Part shown: in pieces, positions 22,398 to 31,343 of the stretch | Position numbering within the stretch: position 1 is the first letter of the stretch | Layout of the letters: each line of letters starts with the position of its first letter | Source: an uncultured Pelagibacteraceae bacterium | Lineage (GTDB): Bacteria > Pseudomonadota > Alphaproteobacteria > Pelagibacterales > Pelagibacteraceae | Length of the DNA: 64,000 nucleotides | Assembly (NCBI GenBank): GCA_902536975.1 | Contig: CACAZG010000002.1 | Coordinates: 1 to 64,000 of the forward strand | Direction of reading: 5' to 3' | The notes under the pieces: generated by a model | Told to the model about the DNA's origin: nothing | Seen by the model: the letters and a program-made list of their open reading frames with translations, nothing else | Database searches by the model: none | Made by a program: the position numbers and the translations under genes

Positions 22398-23365
22398 GAA
22401 ATAATCTTTTTATACTTGCCAAAATTAGTTATCCAGGTATTTTCCCAGTCTTCGTTGATTGTTGGTACTGATCTGGAAATGTGATGGCTTAGTGAACCTA
22501 CAGGAGCAAAACAATTAACTCTTTTGTAAATTTCATGTAAAGGTTTCTCAAAAGGTTCATTAATTGATTCTCCAACTTTCCTAATTCCTTCTCTATTTTT
22601 TTTTAAGATTTCTTTAGTAAACATAATGGTCAATAGAGTTTCGCTTACTTTTCTCCATCTGTAATTATTGCCAATAAGTAAAGTTGTTTCATAAAGGGAG
22701 TCATAAAAAAAAGGATAATCACTAGGACACAAAATTATATCATTTTTAATTAACGAAGAAATTCTACTAAAAGTATAAATAATTTCCTGAATACTCTCTT
22801 TTTCAAAAAGGTAATCATCTTCAATAAAAAAAATTAAATCTTCTGCTTTTTCAGCTTGATCACAGCATTCTAAATATGTTCCTCTATTTCCACTAATTTT
22901 AGTTTTATATTTGATAACTTTAAATTTATCTGAACTTAAAATTTTAATAATTTTATCATCGAATGTATCATTAGATTTATCAGCAATTAAATTAATTGTT
23001 ATATCTAACTCATTATTATTTAAAAAGTGTAGAATGGACTCCTTCAAACTAATTAAACATACGCAAATTAAGGTTTCTTTATTAATGTTAGGAACAATTC
23101 TTTTCCATGAATCAGTCGAATTCCATAGGTTATTACTTGGAGAATATCTAAAATAAATATCAAGTTTTTTAACTTTTCTTGTTAAATCTAGATATCCAAG
23201 TGAGTAATTAAAAGATTTTTTGTTTAATTTAACAATATTTCCACTAGTAGATTTATAATTTGGATTTATTATATTTAAAGTTTCCTTTTCATAGGCATAA
23301 ACATTAAGGAGTTTGAGTAAAATTCTTTTGAGTTTATTTTGTTTGTTGTATTTTCTAGTGAACAT
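22394..23365 (-). CDS. Glycosyltransferase (GT-A-like)
   Basis: [17 protein letters not shown] acidic DxD-like motif; surface-polysaccharide island context. Confidence 0.6.
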   Translation of the reverse strand: MFTRKYNKQNKLKRILLKLLNVYAYEKETLNIINPNYKSTSGNIVKLNKKSFNYSLGYLDLTRKVKKLDIYFRYSPSNNLWNSTDSWKRIVPNINKETLICVCLISLKESILHFLNNNELDITINLIADKSNDTFDDKIIKILSSDKFKVIKYKTKISGNRGTYLECCDQAEKAEDLIFFIEDDYLFEKESIQEIIYTFSRISSLIKNDIILCPSDYPFFYDSLYETTLLIGNNYRWRKVSETLLTIMFTKEILKKNREGIRKVGESINEPFEKPLHEIYKRVNCFAPVGSLSHHISRSVPTINEDWENTWITNFGKYKKIIS

Positions 23366-23431
23366 TTAAATATTTTTTATAAATTTACTAATTTGTTTAT
23401 ATTAATTATATTTAAATGTTTAAACTATTAT

Positions 23432-23713
23432 ATGAATTATTATGTATATATTATAATAACTAAAAAAATTAATAGATATATAACTTATGTGGGATATACA
23501 AAAAACTTAAAGAAAAGAATATTATTGCACAACTCTAGCAAAGGAGCCAAATTTACAAAGGGAAATAAATGGTATCTTATTTACAAAAAAACTTATAATT
23601 CAAAGATTATTGCAATGCAGGAAGAATATAAATTAAAAAAAAATTATAAATTAAGGTCAATCATTAAAAAAAAATTTCTAATCAATGAAAATATCGATTT
23701 TACTACCATATAA
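23432..23713 (+). CDS. GIY-YIG domain nuclease (UPF0213-like)
   Basis: YVYIIITKKINRYITYVGYTKNLKKRILLHNSSKGAKFTKGNKWYLIYKKTY; start at in-frame ATG 23432. Confidence 0.75.
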   Translation: MNYYVYIIITKKINRYITYVGYTKNLKKRILLHNSSKGAKFTKGNKWYLIYKKTYNSKIIAMQEEYKLKKNYKLRSIIKKKFLINENIDFTTI

Positions 23714-25799
23714 AGAAAACTTTTCACCAGAATACGCTGGTGCTGTTTCCCTATTTGTAAAAGATACTGTGAAAATAAGTTCGTTCAAAAATAGTATTAA
23801 AGTTTACGGAAATACAAATTATAAAAAAGGTTTTAATATTAAATATCAAAATTTAAATCTAAAAAAAAAATTTTTAAATAGTACAAGTAAACTTTATGTA
23901 AAGAGTTTTTTAAATGGTGAATTAAAAAGAAAATCAGATTTAATTGAGATACATAATAGGCCACTTTACGTAAAATATATTAATGAAAAAATTAATACAA
24001 ATTTGGTGTTATATTATCACAATGATCCTTTATCTATGAGTGGATCAATTTCAGAAGACGAAAGATATTTTCTATTGGAAAGATGTAAATTTATCATTGT
24101 TATAAGTGAATGGATTAAAAAAAGATTTTTAAAAAATTTAAAAGTTGATCAATCTATTTTAAGAAAAATAATTGTTATCCCTCATTCAACCAATAAAATT
24201 AATAAATTACATATAATTAACAAAAAAAATAAAACTATCATATTTGTAGGAAAATTAAATTCACAAAAAGGTTATGATATTTTTGGAAATGTTATATTAA
24301 AAATTCTTGATAAAAATAAAAAATGGAACAGTATAGTTGTAGGTGATGAAGAAAGAGAGAAACTTACATTTGAGCATCCGAGATTAATAGTTAAGGGATT
24401 TATCGAACATAACAAAGTTATAAAACTATTTGAAAAATCAAGTATTGCAGTGGTTCCATCGAGATGGGAAGAACCTCTTGGAAGAACCGGTCTTGAAGCA
24501 TCAAGTAGAGGATGTGCAACAATCGTTAGTAATAGAGGTGGATTACCAGAAACTATTACAAATGGCATAATTTTAAAAAAATTGAATGAAAAGGAACTAT
24601 TCAAGCAAATTCAAATTTTGATTGATAACTATAAATTAAGAAAAAAATTACAAATTAAATCAATTAAAAACTTTAAACTAGATCATAAATTTATTGCAAA
24701 CAAAATTGATATTGTAAGACGTAAGATCAATGAACAATTCTTTTTTAACATAGATAAAAAAAGTAAATTAAAAATAATACATATTACAAATTTTAATCAA
24801 AGGTATTTCGGAAGACTTCATTTTAACACAGGTACACGAATTAATAATGGCTTGATAAGACTTGGTCACAATGTTTTAAGCATATCAGACAGAGATTTAG
24901 TTAGTTTTTCAAAATCAATCAGAGACTATAATGGAGCCAAATTTTTAAATAACTTAGTAGAGAAAACTATATATAATTTTAAACCAGACTTAGTTATTTT
25001 AGGTCATGCTGATAGAGTTAATTCAGACATGTTATCTGATGTGAAAAATAAATTTCCATCTATAAAAACTTCACAATGGTTTTTGGACCCTATAACTAAA
25101 AAGGGTCCTGATTATATTAAAAATAAAAATAGAATTTTAGATAAAGAGAAATCTTGCGATACAAATTTCCTAACAACAGACCCAAAATCATTGGATTTTT
25201 CGTTAAATAATTCTTTTTATATCCCAAATCCTTGTGATCCATCAATTGATAAACTACAAAACTTTAATCAAAATCCTAGTTTAGATATTTTTTATGCAAT
25301 TAGTCATGGTGTTCATCGTGGAATTTTAAGGCCAGGAAAACTCGATGAAAGAGAAGTATTTATTAAGAAGCTTATAAATAGGTGTAAAGATATAGAATTT
25401 GATATATATGGTATGTTTGATAGACAACCAGTTTGGGGTAATGATTTTATTGAAATTATTTCAAACTCCAAAATGGGTTTAAATTTAAGTAGGGGAAAAC
25501 CCGTAAAATATTATAGCAGTGATAGAATAGCACAACTCATGGGCAACGGACTTTTAACTTTTATTGATGAAAAAACTAAATATAACGATTTTTTTTCAAA
25601 CAATGAATTGGTGTTTTATAAATCCATTGATGATTTATCTGAAAAAATTAAAAAATTTCAGAAAGATGTTCGAAATTTAAAAAAAATTGCCAAAAATGGA
25701 CACCACAAATATCATAAATATTTTAACTCAACAAAAGTTGCAAATTACATAATAGACAAAACTTACGGAATAAATTCGAAATACTATTGGGATAATTAA
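23685..25799 (+). CDS. Two-domain glycosyltransferase: N-terminal GT4-like plus C-terminal CgeB-like domain
   Basis: 704 aa; IIFVGKLNSQKGYDIF...VPSRWEEPLGRTGLEASSRG (GT4); C-terminal NSKMGLNLSRGKPVKYYSSDRIAQLMGNGLLTFIDEKT (CgeB-like). Confidence 0.78.
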   Translation: MKISILLPYKENFSPEYAGAVSLFVKDTVKISSFKNSIKVYGNTNYKKGFNIKYQNLNLKKKFLNSTSKLYVKSFLNGELKRKSDLIEIHNRPLYVKYINEKINTNLVLYYHNDPLSMSGSISEDERYFLLERCKFIIVISEWIKKRFLKNLKVDQSILRKIIVIPHSTNKINKLHIINKKNKTIIFVGKLNSQKGYDIFGNVILKILDKNKKWNSIVVGDEEREKLTFEHPRLIVKGFIEHNKVIKLFEKSSIAVVPSRWEEPLGRTGLEASSRGCATIVSNRGGLPETITNGIILKKLNEKELFKQIQILIDNYKLRKKLQIKSIKNFKLDHKFIANKIDIVRRKINEQFFFNIDKKSKLKIIHITNFNQRYFGRLHFNTGTRINNGLIRLGHNVLSISDRDLVSFSKSIRDYNGAKFLNNLVEKTIYNFKPDLVILGHADRVNSDMLSDVKNKFPSIKTSQWFLDPITKKGPDYIKNKNRILDKEKSCDTNFLTTDPKSLDFSLNNSFYIPNPCDPSIDKLQNFNQNPSLDIFYAISHGVHRGILRPGKLDEREVFIKKLINRCKDIEFDIYGMFDRQPVWGNDFIEIISNSKMGLNLSRGKPVKYYSSDRIAQLMGNGLLTFIDEKTKYNDFFSNNELVFYKSIDDLSEKIKKFQKDVRNLKKIAKNGHHKYHKYFNSTKVANYIIDKTYGINSKYYWDN

Positions 25800-26789
25800 A
25801 TGAAAATTTGTTTTTTAGATAAAACAGATTTTAAATATTCTTTTAAAGACAAGTATTCACCAAAACTTAGAGGAGCCGAGACAACTCTAATTAATTTAAG
25901 TTATAATTTAAAATTATTAGGTTGTAGTATTTATATCTTTAATAATTGTTCAAATGAATATAATGAAAATAATTATTACTGGACAGATTTAAGTAATATA
26001 AAATCAAATAAAATTATTTTTGACATTGCAATATCAAATGGAGATATCAATTTATTGGATAATATTATTTCTAAAAAAAAATATGCCATTTCATACAGCC
26101 TTCAAAATTTAGAAAAATTTATTCGAAAAAAACAAGTAAAGGCTTTTATAAAAAATAAACCTAAAATTGTTTTTATTGGAAAATATCATAGTTCAAAAAG
26201 GCCATTACTAACAAGAATTTTTGGACATAAATATTTAATATTAGCTGTAGATGACATTTTTAATAATACAAAAATAGATAATAAGATTGATAATTATAAA
26301 GCTATATTTACTTCTAGACCTGACAGAAACCTTAAAATACTGCTTGATATTTGGAGTAGCAAAATACATTCTAGAAATACAAAATATAAACTCTATGTCA
26401 CTCCATCGAAAGAAATTTTAAATTACAAAAGTAACAACATTTTTCCAAGAAATATGATCGATCAAAAAGACTATTTGAATAATATTAAAAACTCTAGACT
26501 AATGTTGATACCTGGTCATAAAGCTGAGCTTTTTTGTTTGGCGGCTGAAGAAGCTAGAGAACTTTGTATCCCAATTGTAACAATGGGTATTGGATCATTA
26601 AAAGAAAGAGTAGAGCATAATGTTACTGGGCTAATTGCAAGAGATAAAAATGAATTTGCTGATTATGCTATTAAGTTATTTGAAAATGACGAATTATGGA
26701 ATAAGATTAGAACAAATCTTCTTAAAAAAAGAGGTATTAGTAATTGGCAATCTTCTGCTAAAAAATTTTTAGAGGAAATTAAGAGCTAG
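25800..26789 (+). CDS. Glycosyltransferase (GT4-like)
   Basis: LRGAETTLINLSYNLKLLGCSIYIF...LIPGHKAELFCLAAEEARELCIPIVTMGIGSLKERVEHNVTGLIA. Confidence 0.72.
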   Translation: MKICFLDKTDFKYSFKDKYSPKLRGAETTLINLSYNLKLLGCSIYIFNNCSNEYNENNYYWTDLSNIKSNKIIFDIAISNGDINLLDNIISKKKYAISYSLQNLEKFIRKKQVKAFIKNKPKIVFIGKYHSSKRPLLTRIFGHKYLILAVDDIFNNTKIDNKIDNYKAIFTSRPDRNLKILLDIWSSKIHSRNTKYKLYVTPSKEILNYKSNNIFPRNMIDQKDYLNNIKNSRLMLIPGHKAELFCLAAEEARELCIPIVTMGIGSLKERVEHNVTGLIARDKNEFADYAIKLFENDELWNKIRTNLLKKRGISNWQSSAKKFLEEIKS

Positions 26790-27818
26790 ATGAAAAAAAA
26801 AGCAATTATTACAGGAATAATGGGGCAAGATGGTGCATATCTTGCTAAATTTTTATTAAAAAAAAATTATGATGTTTATGGTACTTATAGGAGAAATTCA
26901 AATTTAGATATTAATAGACTTAAAAAACTCAACATTTATAATAAGATCAAACTTCTAGATTTAGAAATAACAGAATTTGCATCAGTTAATCACACGATAA
27001 AAAGAATCTTACCTGACGAAATATACAATTTAGCAGCCATGTCTTTTGTAGGTAGTTCATTCAATCAACCAATTTATACATTGAATACAAATACTATAGG
27101 CGTTTTAAACTTTTTAGAAACATTAAAAAGTACAAAAAAAAATATTTCTTTTTATCAGGCCTCAACATCAGAAATGTTTGGAAATTTTACCAATAATGCT
27201 ATTGATGAAAATACACCTTTTGATCCTGCTAGTCCTTATGGAATAAGTAAAGTAACTTCACATTTTTTAGTTAAATTATATAGAAAAGCTTTCAATTTGA
27301 ATTGTTGCTCTGGCATTTTATTCAATCATGAGTCACCACTAAGGGGTGAAGAGTTTGTAACTAAAAAAATAGTTAAACAACTATGTGAAATTTTAAAAAA
27401 AAAAAGGAATGTAATTAAAATAGGTAATGTATATTCTAAAAGAGATTGGGGATATGCACCAGAATATGTTGAAGCTATGTGGAAAATGCTTCAATTAAAA
27501 AAGAAAAATGATTTTGTAATTGGTACTGGAAAAACCTATACAATAAAATATTTTATAAATGAGACTTGTAGATATTTGAAAATCCCAATTAAATGGAAAG
27601 GCAAAGGATTAAATGAATACTGTCTGAATAAAAAAAATAATAAAAAAATTATTGTAATTGATAAAAAATATTATAGACCGTTAGATGTCTATAGTTTAAA
27701 AAGTAAGCCTAGTAGAGCAAAAAAAATACTTAAGTGGAGTTATAGGACAAATTTAAAAGGATTGATAAAACAAATGTGTGACTCAGAGTTGAAAGAGTTG
27801 AATGTCAAAATCAAGTGA
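26790..27818 (+). CDS. gmd: GDP-mannose 4,6-dehydratase
   Basis: ITGIMGQDGAYLAKFLLKKNYDVYGTYRR...YNLAAMSFVGSSF...ASTSEMFG...PYGISK...LFNHESPLRGEEFVTKKI. Confidence 0.9.
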   Translation: MKKKAIITGIMGQDGAYLAKFLLKKNYDVYGTYRRNSNLDINRLKKLNIYNKIKLLDLEITEFASVNHTIKRILPDEIYNLAAMSFVGSSFNQPIYTLNTNTIGVLNFLETLKSTKKNISFYQASTSEMFGNFTNNAIDENTPFDPASPYGISKVTSHFLVKLYRKAFNLNCCSGILFNHESPLRGEEFVTKKIVKQLCEILKKKRNVIKIGNVYSKRDWGYAPEYVEAMWKMLQLKKKNDFVIGTGKTYTIKYFINETCRYLKIPIKWKGKGLNEYCLNKKNNKKIIVIDKKYYRPLDVYSLKSKPSRAKKILKWSYRTNLKGLIKQMCDSELKELNVKIK

Positions 27819-28833
27819 AAAAAAAATATTAATCTTAAAAAATGACAGGGCAGGTGATCTATTTACATCTTTAAAGCTGATTTCATCGTTGTCAAAAGAT
27901 AATATTATCAAAATCTATTTATCTGAATTGAATTATGGTTTTTCTTTTTTTTTCAAAAATTCCAATGTAAGGAAAATAAATTTAAACCCTAATTTATTAG
28001 ATAAAATGGCTATATTATTAGATATTGTTAAAAGTAATTACCGAGAAATTTACATACTTACACCAAAGAAGTTCTACTTTGTTTTACCATTAATATTTAG
28101 AAAAATAAAATTTTATGCGATTGTTTATAATAATTACTCTAAACTAAGACCAAACAAATTTTTACGAAAATTCATATTTAAATTTAACATAATTTATAGG
28201 GATAAAATAAATAAGCATTCATATAGAAATGCACAGTTAAACCTTTTAGATGATGGGACTAAAATAGATAATCAATTTCTTAATTTAAATATACCAGATC
28301 TATCAATTGATAAGAAAAAACTTTTACCAAAAAATTTTATTTTTTTTCAATTTAGGTATAAATTCTTTGAAATACTAGAATGGGACTTCAATCAAATTAG
28401 TGAATTTTTATACCTTTTAAACAATAAATATGAATATGTTTTATTTTGCTCTGATAAAGAAATCAATATAAATACAAAAAAATACGTAGATTTCTTCCTA
28501 AAGGAATTTTCAAGTATAGATTTAAACAATCTTAAAACTGTAAATAAAAATAGCAAAAGCATAATTTATTTAAATGATTTAGATTCTTTTGACATGTTTC
28601 ATATAACTAAGTTAGCTAAATTTAACATTGGCCCACATGGAATAATAAGTCATCTGTCTTATTTTCATAAGGTTCCGTCTTTAAATTTATTTAATTTCGA
28701 AATCTTTAACAAGGCTGATTTTGTTCATCAGAAAATAAGTTTTTCTGAATGGTATAAAGATATGAACTTTAACTTTTCATTTTTAAATAAAAACTTCTCA
28801 AAAACAAAAAAAAAAATTATGAAAAATATATAA
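27802..28833 (+). CDS. Glycosyltransferase family 9 (heptosyltransferase-like)
   Basis: ILILKNDRAGDLFTSLKLISSL N-terminus typical of GT9; lipopolysaccharide-type context. Confidence 0.6.
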   Translation: MSKSSEKKILILKNDRAGDLFTSLKLISSLSKDNIIKIYLSELNYGFSFFFKNSNVRKINLNPNLLDKMAILLDIVKSNYREIYILTPKKFYFVLPLIFRKIKFYAIVYNNYSKLRPNKFLRKFIFKFNIIYRDKINKHSYRNAQLNLLDDGTKIDNQFLNLNIPDLSIDKKKLLPKNFIFFQFRYKFFEILEWDFNQISEFLYLLNNKYEYVLFCSDKEININTKKYVDFFLKEFSSIDLNNLKTVNKNSKSIIYLNDLDSFDMFHITKLAKFNIGPHGIISHLSYFHKVPSLNLFNFEIFNKADFVHQKISFSEWYKDMNFNFSFLNKNFSKTKKKIMKNI

Positions 28834-28857
28834 TCCATTATAATAGAAATACTTTTA

Positions 28858-29367
28858 ATGCTTAAAAAAACTTTTTTTTTAGATAGGGATGGGGTTATTA
28901 ATGAGGATAATGGTTATGTAACTAAAGTTTCTCAATTTATTTTCACCAGAGGCGCATGTGAAGCTATCAGATATTTAAATATGCAAAATTTTCTAGTAAT
29001 TATAATTACCAATCAAGCGGCTATTGGAAAAAACTTAATGTCCGAGGATGATCTTTTTAAAATTCACAAATACATGAAGGATTATTTATTAAATTCTTGT
29101 CAAGCACATATTGATGATATTTTTTATTCACCATACTTTAAGGATTCTAAAATACCTTTATATACACAAAATCAAAATGATAGAAAACCGGACAATGGCC
29201 TTATCATAAAAGCAATAGAAAAATGGAATGTTGATATAAAAAATAGTTTTTTTATAGGTGATAATACCACTGATAAAATTGCTGCTGAAAAAAGTAATAT
29301 TAAATTTTATTTTAAAGAAAATAATTCTTTATATGATCAAATTAGAAATATTATTGAGAATATATAA
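28858..29367 (+). CDS. HAD-IIIA family phosphatase (GmhB/HisB-like)
   Basis: FFLDRDGVINEDNGYV...IITNQAAIGKNLMSEDDL...RKPDNGLIIKAIEKW...FIGDNTTDKIAAEKS. Confidence 0.85.
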   Translation: MLKKTFFLDRDGVINEDNGYVTKVSQFIFTRGACEAIRYLNMQNFLVIIITNQAAIGKNLMSEDDLFKIHKYMKDYLLNSCQAHIDDIFYSPYFKDSKIPLYTQNQNDRKPDNGLIIKAIEKWNVDIKNSFFIGDNTTDKIAAEKSNIKFYFKENNSLYDQIRNIIENI

Positions 29368-30321
29368 TTAAATGTTTATTTTATTTAATGCATTATTTTT
29401 AAAGATATTTGCTTCTTTAATATATCTTCTAACCATTTGTGTTGTTTTATGACCGGTCATTGCCATAATACTTCGTTCATCAGCTCCAGATTCTGCAGCA
29501 ACAGTTGCAAAACCTGATCTTAGGCTGTGACCTGCAAAATTTTTATTTTCTATTCCTGCTAAATTTAAATATTTTTTTATTATTAAGACTACTGATTGGT
29601 CAGTTAATCTTTTTTCTGTTAAAACCGATCCTTTAGAAAACTTTCTAAAAACAGGTCCTGTCTTTATTTTTGAAATGTCTAACCATTTTTTAAGGTTAAT
29701 TACTGGACAATAGTTCTGATCATTAAAATAGGGCAAACCTTTGAGCATACCTTTACCAAATTGATCAGTCTTTGATCTCTTAATAGTGATTTTAAGACCC
29801 TCATTTACAAATTCTAAATCTTCATGGTCAATTGAAACCAGTTCTGTTCTTCTAAATCCTCCTCCAAAACCTATTAATATTATTGATTTATCTCGTAGTT
29901 TATTAATATCTGTAATCCTTTGTTCATCTATTACATTAATTATTGATTTTAAATGACTGATTAATAATGGTTTTTTACCTGTTTGAACACTTCCTTTAAC
30001 TCTTTTTATTCCCATTAAATTTTCAACAATAATTGGATGTTTAGAATCTAAATAGTGTCCTTTAAGCTTGTGAACCATACTAATAGATACCAATCTTCGT
30101 CTTAAAGTGCTGATTTTTGAGTTTTTTGATAGATGAGTTATATATAAGGAAACAATTTTTGGTTCAGTTGGAAGTGAATTTAAGCCATGCTTTGCACAAA
30201 AAGCTCCAAAGTCTTTAAAGTCAGATTTGTAAGCTCTTAGAGTGTTATTGGCTTTAGAGCTTTTTAGATTATTTAAAGTTGCTTCGTGAAGTAATTTTAA
30301 ATCTGTTGTCAGTTCACTCAT
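29368..30321 (-). CDS. Tyrosine recombinase / site-specific integrase
   Basis: Core-binding domain plus catalytic residues GGFRRTEL, HSLRSGF, GHKTTQMVRRYI (R...K...HxxR...H...Y). Confidence 0.9.
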   Translation of the reverse strand: MSELTTDLKLLHEATLNNLKSSKANNTLRAYKSDFKDFGAFCAKHGLNSLPTEPKIVSLYITHLSKNSKISTLRRRLVSISMVHKLKGHYLDSKHPIIVENLMGIKRVKGSVQTGKKPLLISHLKSIINVIDEQRITDINKLRDKSIILIGFGGGFRRTELVSIDHEDLEFVNEGLKITIKRSKTDQFGKGMLKGLPYFNDQNYCPVINLKKWLDISKIKTGPVFRKFSKGSVLTEKRLTDQSVVLIIKKYLNLAGIENKNFAGHSLRSGFATVAAESGADERSIMAMTGHKTTQMVRRYIKEANIFKNNALNKINI

Positions 30322-30325
30322 ATTA

Positions 30326-30358
30326 TAACTATTGATAACAATTAATTATCACTAGTAA
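30326..30358. repeat. Imperfect inverted repeat 13-7-13 next to recombinase start (possible recombination or operator site)
   Basis: taactattgataa - caattaa - ttatcactagtaa; arms match at 11/13 positions. Confidence 0.45.
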
Positions 30359-30406
30359 TAATATAACTCATTTTATATGTCAAGCATTTAATGTAAAAGT
30401 TTCTCA

Positions 30407-30571
30407 ATGCCTAAATATGTAATTATTGGTCTTATTGTTGTTATTGTAACGTTCCTAATTATGAATTACTGGCCAAAACTAAAAGAACAAACAAGAAATC
30501 GAATTTTAATGGTTATTTTTGGCATATTTTTCATAAGCATATTTGTACTGTTATTTCTATTAATGTTTTGA
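30407..30571 (+). CDS. Small predicted membrane protein (54 aa)
   Basis: MPKYVIIGLIVVIVTFLIMNYWPKLKEQTRNRILMVIFGIFFISIFVLLFLLMF, two hydrophobic helices; ends 6 nt before the next CDS. Confidence 0.55.
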   Translation: MPKYVIIGLIVVIVTFLIMNYWPKLKEQTRNRILMVIFGIFFISIFVLLFLLMF

Positions 30572-30577
30572 GGTAAA

Positions 30578-31051
30578 TTGATCGATATTTTAAGCATTCT
30601 TGTAGCTGGTATATTTTCTTGCATAATTTTGGATATTCTAGGTTATTTACTTAAATTATTAGGTATTCCTGAGCCATCCTGGGGAATTGTTGGTAGGTGG
30701 GCCTATTATATGCTTAAAAATGGATCTTTTAACAATCCAAATATAGAACAAATGCAAAATGTTAAATATGAGGTCTTATTGGGGTGGATTTTTCACTACT
30801 ACGTATCAATTTGTTGGGCTGTGATATATTATTTTTTCTTTATACAAATAGGCTTAAAAATGACTTATTTTTCAGGCTTTATTTTTGGAGCTCTTACAAC
30901 TTTAGCACCATTATTAATATTTTTGCCTTTTACTGGACAAGGTATATTTGCAATAAATACGGATATACCAGTTAAAACTTCTATTATGTTCTTGATACGT
31001 CACTCAATTTATGGAATTGCGATGTATGAGGGTTTTAGATGGTTTATTTAA
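30578..31051 (+). CDS. DUF2938-like integral membrane protein
   Basis: 157 aa polytopic, PEPSWGIVGRWAYYM...GWIFHYYVSICWA...LIRHSIYGIAMYEGFRW; TTG start. Confidence 0.7.
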   Translation: MIDILSILVAGIFSCIILDILGYLLKLLGIPEPSWGIVGRWAYYMLKNGSFNNPNIEQMQNVKYEVLLGWIFHYYVSICWAVIYYFFFIQIGLKMTYFSGFIFGALTTLAPLLIFLPFTGQGIFAINTDIPVKTSIMFLIRHSIYGIAMYEGFRWFI

Positions 31052-31082
31052 AGCTTTAGATTGAGTTATCCCCACTATTCTA

Positions 31083-31343
31083 CCCTGTTAAAAACCCACA
31101 AATTTCAACCATAAAGTGATACATACAACCTACTCTATCTGATATTGTTCAAAATGAATTAAGAGGCAACTCTTAACTGACCAGCTGGGGAAAAACCGAG
31201 AGGTTCAAGCCCAGAGGGCAGAAAGCTCTACAGAGTAGCGCTAAAATAGTAGAGTGGAAGGCATGGCGGTAGCGCATAAAACGACGTGCCAAAAACTACT
31301 GTTCTTTGTGCCTGAAAAGGTACAAGGAAACAGGGTTTTTTTT
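31083..31343 (+). ncRNA. Putative structured non-coding RNA or 5' leader, family not recognised (5' end uncertain)
   Basis: Locally GC-richer than the AT-rich surroundings; hairpin ttaagag-GCAA-ctcttaa (31159-31176); nested hairpin ctggg...aacc-GAGA-ggtt...cccag (31185-31214); ctctac/gtagag (31226-31231/31249-31254); ggcatg/cgtgcc (31260-31265/31285-31290); long-range CTACTCT/AGAGTAG and CCCTGTT/AACAGGG pairings; terminator at 3' end. Confidence 0.7.
31299..31343 (+). terminator. Rho-independent terminator of the putative ncRNA/leader
   Basis: ctgtt-ctttgtgcc-tgaaaa-ggtacaagg-aaacag hairpin (31299-31333) followed by ggTTTTTTTT (T8 at 31336-31343). Confidence 0.85.

Noticed and set aside
30784-30975. 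ORF 30784..30975 within the DUF2938-like gene
   Set aside because: Alternative frame inside a better-supported CDS
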